Origin: Tessaracoccus palaemonis
Lineage (GTDB): Bacteria > Actinomycetota > Actinomycetes > Propionibacteriales > Propionibacteriaceae
Assembly (NCBI RefSeq): GCF_019316905.1
Contig: NZ_CP079216.1
Span: 2,418,001-2,482,000, forward strand
Direction: 5' to 3'
DNA: 64,000 nt
Positions within the stretch are counted from its first letter, which is position 1. Every line of letters begins with the position of its first letter. The notes below the pieces were generated by a model. The model worked only from the letters and a program-made list of their open reading frames with translations. It was not told where the DNA came from and searched no databases. A program made the translations under genes and the position numbers. Positions 58,603 to 64,000 of this stretch are shown here, one piece after another.

Positions 58603-59499
58603 ATGAAGCGCATCCTCTACTCACAGAAGATCGCGCCGTTCATCTTCGTCCTCCCGTTCGTGCTCACCCTCGCGGTGTTCTGGATCAGCCCCCTCATCAA
58701 GTCCGGCATCATGTCGACGCAGAACATCCTCCCCGGCGTCACCGAGAGCGTCGGCCTGAAGAACTTCCAGCGCCTCTTCGGGGACCGCCTGTTCTACGTG
58801 GCGCTCGGCAACTCCATCAAGTACATGCTGTGGACCCTGCTGCTGCTGATCCCCGGCCCCCTGATCCTCGCGGTGCTGATCAACTCGAAGATCGGCTCGG
58901 ACAAGTTCAAGGCCGTCTTCAAGTCGGTGCTGTTCATCCCGGCACTGAGCTCCGTGGTCGTCGCCGGTGTCGTGTTCCGCCTGATCTTCTCCGAGTCCTC
59001 CACCTCGCTGATGAACCAGATCGTCGCCATCTTCGGCGTGGATCCCGTCAAGTGGCTCAAGAACAGCGGCACGGGCTTCTTCGCGCTGCTGACGCTGGCC
59101 TGCTGGCGCTGGACCGGCGTGAACATCCTCTACTTCCTGGCCGGCCTCCAGGCCATCCCGCAGGACTACTACGAGGCGGCCGACCTCGACGGCGCCTCGA
59201 AGTGGCAGCAGTTCTGGCACGTGACCGTCCCGTCGATCAAGCCCACCATCGTGTTCGTCCTGACCATCTCGGTCTACGGCGGCCTCGCGATGTTCCTCGA
59301 GTCCTTCATGCTGTGGGGCGGCAACAACTCGCCGCAGAACATCGGCCTGACCATCGTCGGGTACCTGTACCGCCAGGGCATCGAGCGCAACAACCTCGGC
59401 TACGCGTCTGCGGTCGGCATCATCCTGCTGATCCTCGTCATGGCCATCAACATCCCGCAGCTCATCGCGACGGGCACCTTCAAGAAGGAGGAGCGCTGA
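58603..59499 (+). CDS. Sugar ABC transporter permease (MalF/AraP-like)
   Basis: 298 residues from the ATG at 58603 behind gggag. Six helices; the first is 'APFIFVLPFVLTLAVFWISP'. The EAA coupling loop is 'EAADLDGASKWQQFWHVTVP'. Family: carbohydrate uptake transporter-1 permeases (MalF/AraP group). Its stop overlaps the second permease (TGATG). With that permease and the lipoprotein at 60471 it would import arabinosides or arabino-oligosaccharides, since a GH51 arabinofuranosidase follows. No ATPase gene is nearby; a shared MsiK-type ATPase elsewhere is likely. Confidence 0.92.
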   Translation: MKRILYSQKIAPFIFVLPFVLTLAVFWISPLIKSGIMSTQNILPGVTESVGLKNFQRLFGDRLFYVALGNSIKYMLWTLLLLIPGPLILAVLINSKIGSDKFKAVFKSVLFIPALSSVVVAGVVFRLIFSESSTSLMNQIVAIFGVDPVKWLKNSGTGFFALLTLACWRWTGVNILYFLAGLQAIPQDYYEAADLDGASKWQQFWHVTVPSIKPTIVFVLTISVYGGLAMFLESFMLWGGNNSPQNIGLTIVGYLYRQGIERNNLGYASAVGIILLILVMAINIPQLIATGTFKKEER

Positions 59500-60377
59500 T
59501 GTCGCGCGCTACCGGAGAGCTGACCGCCGAGGCGCGGAAGTTCAAGCGTCGCCTCACCGTGGCGAACTGGGGAATGGTGGCGCTGTTCGTCATCATCATG
59601 ATCCTCGTCCTCATCCCGTTCTGGGCGATCTTCATCGCCACCTTCCAGGACGGCAACATGATCGTGCGCTACGGCCTGAACCTGGGCATCGACCTCAGCC
59701 AGGCGAGCCTCGAGAACTGGGTCATGCTGTTCACGGACTCGGGCCAGTACTTCACCTGGTTCTTCAACTCCGTCTTCGTCACCGTCGTCCAGGTGGTCCT
59801 GACGCTGCTGATCTCGGCCTTCGTCGCCTACGGCTTCGCGATGTACGACTTCCGCTTCAAGAACACGCTGTTCGTCGCGGTGCTGCTGATCATGAGCGTG
59901 CCCTTCGAGATGATGATGCTGCCGCTGTACATCCAGATCAACGACATGGGCCTGCAGGACACCTACACCGCGGTCATCCTGCCGTTCCTCGCGGCCGCCG
60001 TGACAATCATGTTCTTCCGGCAGTACCTCCGCGGCATCCCCAAGGACATCGTCGAGGCCGGCCGCATCGACGGCGTGAGCGAGTACGGCATCTTCTTCCG
60101 CCTCGTGCTCCCGCTGATGAAGCCCGCCTTCGCCGCCATGGCGATCCTCAACGGAATGTCGTCGTGGAACAACTTCCTGTGGCCGCTGCTCGCCCTGCGC
60201 TCGGCTGACAAGTACACCCTTCCCATCGGCCTGAACACCCTGCTGACCCCGTACGGCAACAACTACGACCTGCTCCTGGTCGGCTCGGTGTTCTCGCTCC
60301 TCCCGATCTTCGTGTTGTTCATCGCCTTCCAGCGGTTCTTCATCGAAGGCATGACCGCTGGCGCGGTCAAGGGCTGA
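59499..60377 (+). CDS. Sugar ABC transporter permease (MalG/AraQ-like)
   Basis: 292 residues from the ATG at 59499 behind aaggaggag. Six helices; 'ANWGMVALFVIIMILVLIPF' is the first. The EAA loop 'EAGRIDGVSEYGIFFRLVLP' is the MalG/AraQ form. A C-terminal 'FFIEGMTAGAVKG' is the standard end of this family. Partner of the preceding permease. A small ccggg-tccg-cccgg hairpin (60396-60409) lies between it and the binding-protein gene. Confidence 0.92.
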   Translation: MSRATGELTAEARKFKRRLTVANWGMVALFVIIMILVLIPFWAIFIATFQDGNMIVRYGLNLGIDLSQASLENWVMLFTDSGQYFTWFFNSVFVTVVQVVLTLLISAFVAYGFAMYDFRFKNTLFVAVLLIMSVPFEMMMLPLYIQINDMGLQDTYTAVILPFLAAAVTIMFFRQYLRGIPKDIVEAGRIDGVSEYGIFFRLVLPLMKPAFAAMAILNGMSSWNNFLWPLLALRSADKYTLPIGLNTLLTPYGNNYDLLLVGSVFSLLPIFVLFIAFQRFFIEGMTAGAVKG

Positions 60378-60470
60378 CGCCCACCCCACCCACTTCCGGG
60401 TCCGCCCGGCAGAGAGATAACTCAACCATCCGCAAGCAGTGTCGCTACTGGACCGAAAGGACGACACACC

Positions 60471-61829
60471 ATGAAACTGAGGAAGATCGCCGTCAGCGCG
60501 CTGGCAGCGGGCATGGCCACGCTCGGCCTTACCGCCTGCCAGACCGCGTCGAACAACGAGTCGAGCGCCGAGGCCACCGCGTCGGGCTCCGTCATCGAGC
60601 AGGAGGCCGTCGAGGGCGCCACCAAGCTGGAGCTGTGGACGTTCCAGGAGCTGCACGCCAAGTACTACACCGACATGGCTGACCAGTGGAACGAGGAGAA
60701 CCCGGACAAGAAGGTCCAGATCTCCGCCAACGTCATGCCCTACGACGACATGCACAACAAGCTGCAGATCGCCCTGACCTCCGGCGAGGGCGCTCCCGAC
60801 GTCGTCGACATCGAGGCCGGCAAGTTCCCGCAGTTCGTGCAGGGCACCCCGGCCCTGATGGACCTCACCGAGGCCGCGGCCCCCTACGCCGACGACATCG
60901 TCCAGGCCCGTCTCGACCTGTTCTCGAAGGACGGCAAGGTCTACGGTCTCGACTTCCACGTCGGCACCACGGTCGCCTTCTACAACACCGAGCTGCTCGA
61001 GGCCGCCGACATCGACTACACCACCATCAAGACGTGGGACGACCTGAAGGAGGCCGGCAGCAAGTACTACGACGCCACCGGCAAGTACCTGACGACCGTC
61101 GACACCTCCGCCATGTGGCAGACCAGCCTCATCATGGCCCAGCTCGGCGGCGAGTACTTCACCGCCGACGGCAAGATCAACGTCAACAGCCCCGAGATGA
61201 ACGAGGCTCTCGGCATCCTCAAGGGCCTGCAGGACGCGAACGCGGCTGCGGTTCCGGCCGGCGGCCAGCCCGACACCGAGGAGGCCTACGGCGCCTACAA
61301 CAACGGCGACTTCGCCGCGGCGATCATGCCGTTCTGGTTCACCTCGCGCTACACGGCCTACATGCCCGACTTCTCCGGCAAGATCGCCATCGCCCCCGCT
61401 CCCACCACCGATGACCCGGCTGTCGACACCGTCGGTGGCGGCGGCACCGGCACCGCCGTCGTCGCGGCCAGCGAGAACGCTGACCTCGCCGCCGAGTTCG
61501 TCGCCTGGGCCAAGCTGTCCTACGAGGGCAACGTCGCGACCTGGCAGCAGCTGGGCTTCGACCCGCTGAACACCACCGTGTGGGAGGACGAGGAGATCAC
61601 CCACGATCCGGAGAACGCGTTCGTGCAGTACTTCAAGAACAACCCCTTCGACGCGCTGCTCGAGGTCAAGGACTCCATCGGTAACCTGACCTCCTTCACC
61701 AACGTCGGCATGCCGAGCGTCAACAACCTGTTCGGCACCACCACCCTGAACGACATCTTCGAGGGCGGCGTCCCCGTCGCCGACGCGCTGTCGCAGGCCC
61801 AGTCCGACCTCGAGAACGAGCTCGGCTGA
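60471..61829 (+). CDS. Sugar-binding lipoprotein of ABC transporter
   Basis: 452 residues, ATG behind gaaagga. The signal 'KIAVSALAAGMATLGLTACQ' has the lipobox LTAC. The mature sequence follows the family-1 solute-binding pattern: 'LELWTFQELHAKYYTDMADQ', 'QIALTSGEGAPDVVDIEAGK', 'GLDFHVGTTVAFYNTELLEA', 'YGAYNNGDFAAAIMPFWFTS'. It resembles AraN-like receptors for arabino-oligosaccharides, and the GH51 gene next door supports that. It follows the permeases by 93 bases instead of preceding them. Confidence 0.92.
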   Translation: MKLRKIAVSALAAGMATLGLTACQTASNNESSAEATASGSVIEQEAVEGATKLELWTFQELHAKYYTDMADQWNEENPDKKVQISANVMPYDDMHNKLQIALTSGEGAPDVVDIEAGKFPQFVQGTPALMDLTEAAAPYADDIVQARLDLFSKDGKVYGLDFHVGTTVAFYNTELLEAADIDYTTIKTWDDLKEAGSKYYDATGKYLTTVDTSAMWQTSLIMAQLGGEYFTADGKINVNSPEMNEALGILKGLQDANAAAVPAGGQPDTEEAYGAYNNGDFAAAIMPFWFTSRYTAYMPDFSGKIAIAPAPTTDDPAVDTVGGGGTGTAVVAASENADLAAEFVAWAKLSYEGNVATWQQLGFDPLNTTVWEDEEITHDPENAFVQYFKNNPFDALLEVKDSIGNLTSFTNVGMPSVNNLFGTTTLNDIFEGGVPVADALSQAQSDLENELG

Positions 61830-61855
61830 CCTCAGGGCATCCAACCCGACCGCAC

Positions 61856-61895
61856 CGGGGCGTCGGGAGAGTCTCAGGACTCCCCCGACGCCCCG
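61856..61895. terminator. Strong hairpin between binding-protein and GH51 genes
   Basis: Arms 61856-61873 and 61878-61895 (cggggcgtcgggagagtc and complement) pair over 18 bases with one mismatch and a tcag loop. It may end most transcripts after the binding-protein gene while allowing some read-through into the arabinofuranosidase 32 bases on. Confidence 0.72.
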
Positions 61896-61927
61896 TCGCA
61901 TACCCCCACCATTCCGCGAGGAGACTC

Positions 61928-63436
61928 ATGACCACCACCCGCATCACCGTCGACCCGGCATTCGTCGTCGGCCCCGTCCGCCGTCGTACGTTCGGCTCCT
62001 TCGTCGAACACCTCGGCCGCTGCGTCTACACCGGCATCTACGAGCCCGGCCATGAGTCGGCCGACGAGCAGGGCTTCCGTCAGGATGTGCTGGAGCTTGT
62101 GCGCGAGCTCGGCGTCTCGACGATCCGCTACCCCGGCGGCAACTTCGTCTCTGGCTTCCGCTGGGAGGACAGCGTCGGCCCCGTCGAACAGCGCCCGCGC
62201 CGCCTTGACCTCGCCTGGCACTCCACCGAGCCCAACACCTTCGGACTCGACGAGTTCATGTCCTGGTGCGGCAAGGCCGACGTCGAGCCGATGATGGCAA
62301 TCAACCTCGGCACGCGCGGGCTTGAGGAGGCCCTCGACATCCTCGAGTACTGCAACGTGCCCTCGGGCACCAAGCTGTCCGAGGAGCGCATCTCCAACGG
62401 CGCCGTCGAGCCCCACCGCATCCGCATGTGGTGCCTGGGCAACGAGATGGACGGCCCCTGGCAGGTCGGCCACAAGTCGGCCGAGGAGTACGGCCGCGAG
62501 GCCGCGAAGGTCGCCCGCGCCATGCGCATGGTCGACTCCAACCTCGAACTCGTGGCCTGCGGCTCGTCGAACTCCGAGATGCCGACGTTCGGCGAGTGGG
62601 AGCGCGTCGTCCTGTCGGAGGCCTACGACGAGGTCGACCTGATCTCGGCGCACGTCTACTACTTCGAGGAGAACGGCGACCTCGGCTCGTTCCTCGCCTC
62701 CGCCGTCAACATGGACAACTTCATCGACGGCGTCGTCGCCACGGCCGACTCCGTGCGCACCGCGCAGAAGAAGGACAAGCGGATCAACATCTCCTTCGAC
62801 GAGTGGAACGTCTGGTACCAGAAGCGCGTCGAGTCCAAGGTGCCTGAGGGCGACGACTGGCCGGTCGCGCCGCGCCTCCTGGAGGATCTGTACAACGTCG
62901 CCGACGCGGTCGTGGTCGGTAACCTCCTGATCTCGCTGCTGCGCCACACCGACCGCGTGCACGCCGCGTCGCTGGCCCAGCTGGTCAACGTCATCGCGCC
63001 GATCATGACCGAGCCCGGCGGCCCGGCCTGGAAGCAGACGACGTTCCACCCCTTCGCGCTGACCTCCCGGTACGCGCGCGGCAACGTGCTCACCATCCCG
63101 GTGCAGACCGGCAGCTACCACACCGAGAAGTACGGCGAGGTCCCGCTCGTCGACGCCGTCGCCACGCACGACGAGGAGGCCGGTGAGGTCGCGCTGTTCC
63201 TGGTGAACCGCTCCATCGCCGAGTCCGCGCCCGTCGAGGTCGACCTCAAGGCCGCCGGCGTCACGTCGGTGCTGGAGGCCGTCGAGCTGTCCAACCCGGA
63301 CGACCACGAGTGGCACGCCACGCAGGAGGACTCCACCTCCGTCGCGCCGAAGGAGCTGACCGGGGTCGAGCTGGCCGACGGCCACCTGTCCGCCGCGCTG
63401 CCCCCGATGAGCTGGGCAATGATCCGCCTCGGCTGA
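61928..63436 (+). CDS. GH51 alpha-L-arabinofuranosidase, intracellular
   Basis: 502 residues, ATG behind gaggag, no signal peptide. GH51 landmarks: 'RTFGSFVEHLGRCVYTGIYE', 'STIRYPGGNFVSGFRWED', acid/base Glu173 in 'WCLGNEMDGPWQVGHKS', nucleophile Glu292 in 'ISFDEWNVWYQ'. The C-terminal beta-sandwich is present. It releases L-arabinose from imported arabino-oligosaccharides. Length matches the compact bacterial (Geobacillus-like) enzymes. It is the last gene of the arabinoside cluster. Confidence 0.94.
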   Translation: MTTTRITVDPAFVVGPVRRRTFGSFVEHLGRCVYTGIYEPGHESADEQGFRQDVLELVRELGVSTIRYPGGNFVSGFRWEDSVGPVEQRPRRLDLAWHSTEPNTFGLDEFMSWCGKADVEPMMAINLGTRGLEEALDILEYCNVPSGTKLSEERISNGAVEPHRIRMWCLGNEMDGPWQVGHKSAEEYGREAAKVARAMRMVDSNLELVACGSSNSEMPTFGEWERVVLSEAYDEVDLISAHVYYFEENGDLGSFLASAVNMDNFIDGVVATADSVRTAQKKDKRINISFDEWNVWYQKRVESKVPEGDDWPVAPRLLEDLYNVADAVVVGNLLISLLRHTDRVHAASLAQLVNVIAPIMTEPGGPAWKQTTFHPFALTSRYARGNVLTIPVQTGSYHTEKYGEVPLVDAVATHDEEAGEVALFLVNRSIAESAPVEVDLKAAGVTSVLEAVELSNPDDHEWHATQEDSTSVAPKELTGVELADGHLSAALPPMSWAMIRLG

Positions 63437-63454
63437 TCTCACCGCCGCTGACCG

Positions 63455-63499
63455 CCCGGTCCGTCGACAGGCCCACCCAGGGTCCGTCGACGGACCGGG
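63455..63499. terminator. Bidirectional terminator between GH51 and TadE-like genes
   Basis: cccggtccgtcgac (63455-63468) and its exact complement (63486-63499) form a 14-base stem with a 17-base loop, between the stop of the arabinofuranosidase gene (63436) and the converging stop at 63506. The plus-strand stem is followed by tccgttt. Confidence 0.65.
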
Positions 63500-63505
63500 T
63501 CCGTT

Positions 63506-63892
63506 TCAACCCAGTGCGACCGTCGCGCTCCCGGTGCCGACCACATCGATCCCGTCGATGCCGATCAGCGGGAGGAACAGCGTCTCGTAGCGGCCGCGGA
63601 CCGTCACCTCGGCGGTCAGTCCCCGGACCGTCACCTCGGCGTCGAGGCCCGCCGCCTCCGCGTAGCCCCGACCGGCCGCCCGTGCGGGACCAGCGGGCAG
63701 GGTGGCCCCGGCAGCCTCCAGCGCGACGCGGTGGGTTGCCGCCCTGGCCGCCTCGGCCGCGACGGCGCGAGCCTCCTGCTCGGCGGCCGCGTGACCGGAC
63801 AGATCAACGCCCAGCCCGACGACCACGACGAACGCAGGCAGGGCCATCGCGACCCAGACGGACACGGCCGCGCCCCTCTCGTCCCGTGGCAT
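63506..63892 (-). CDS. TadE/TadG-like pilus assembly protein
   Basis: 128 residues. The N-terminus 'DERGAAVSVWVAMALPAFVV' with 'VVGLGVDLSG' is the single membrane helix and preceding 'RGAAxV' motif typical of TadE/TadG-type pseudopilins or Flp-pilus assembly proteins. The rest, about 90 residues, has alternating strands ('AEVTVRGLTAEVTVRGRYET'). It probably belongs to a tight-adherence or pilus locus that continues beyond the window. The remaining 108 bases to the edge contain the start region and possibly the end of another minus-strand gene (stop candidates 63920 or 63924), which I cannot resolve. Confidence 0.65.
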   Translation of the reverse strand: MPRDERGAAVSVWVAMALPAFVVVVGLGVDLSGHAAAEQEARAVAAEAARAATHRVALEAAGATLPAGPARAAGRGYAEAAGLDAEVTVRGLTAEVTVRGRYETLFLPLIGIDGIDVVGTGSATVALG

Positions 63893-64000
63893 CTGCGCCT
63901 CCCCTCCCAGGGCGGTCAGTCAATCACCGCGGAGGCTCAGATCGGCCGTTCTCCACACCGGCGACCCCCCTGTGCCCTGCCCGTGACCCATCTGATATGC

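Overview
The window is very GC-rich, densely coded DNA. It has short intergenic gaps, many GTG starts and many ATGA/GTGA stop-start overlaps, which points to a high-GC actinobacterium. The gene set (separate purS/purQ/purL, an APS reductase with ferredoxin-type sulfite reductase, Mop-domain regulation of molybdate uptake, narGHJI with two NarK porters, actinobacterial TGTCGA-type dispersed repeats) fits the Propionibacteriales, perhaps a Propionibacteriaceae member such as a Tessaracoccus-like organism. That placement is inference; no rRNA, tRNA, insertion sequence, prophage or CRISPR array was seen.

Layout. 1-6.4 kb: four overlapping genes for a MacB/FtsX-type ABC system (two permeases, two ATPases), the first truncated by the window edge. 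6.47-7.25 kb: a GNAT acetyltransferase gene bracketed by two inverted 82-bp repeats. 7.3-9.9 kb: a LacI regulator overlapping a GH13 alpha-glucosidase. 10.0-28.4 kb: a molybdenum/nitrate island. The mod operon (Mop-domain regulator, modABC, mobA-like) diverges from mogA. A run of thirteen nearly contiguous minus-strand genes (moaA, moaD, second mobA-like, narG, narH, narJ, narI, two narK, moaE, moeB, moeA, moaC) starts opposite a cysteine-rich HTH regulator. Together these cover molybdate import, the whole molybdopterin-guanine dinucleotide pathway, the nitrate reductase that uses it, and nitrate/nitrite transport.

29.2-33.8 kb: HPr, nitronate monooxygenase, an enoyl-CoA hydratase-like protein, a mini solute-binding lipoprotein with an atypical CDF transporter, and an SDR. 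33.8-41.7 kb: aspartate ammonia-lyase, a GH76-like protein, an M20 dipeptidase, a winged-helix/nucleotidyltransferase-like regulator, a LysR regulator divergent from DJ-1 and old-yellow-enzyme genes, and a GyrI-like protein. 41.8-48.7 kb: purS-purQ and purL separated by a DUF2332 gene and pepN; pepN carries an in-frame array of dispersed repeats. 48.8-52.7 kb: an aminotransferase, a 3-methyladenine glycosylase, a PabC-like enzyme, a small ORF and purC. 52.7-58.2 kb: an assimilatory sulfate operon (sulfite reductase, a zinc-ribbon miniprotein, APS reductase, CysD, CysN, CbiX-type chelatase) running into purC. 58.5-63.4 kb: an arabinoside-uptake ABC transporter and GH51 arabinofuranosidase, expressed from a recognisable promoter with LacI-type palindromes. 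63.5 kb to the end: a TadE/TadG-like gene.

The points most worth a second look are the repeat array translated inside PepN, the inverted repeats around the GNAT gene, the mirror-symmetric apparently leaderless mopR/mogA promoters, the lipoprotein/CDF pair, and the AbrB-like tail on one ABC ATPase.
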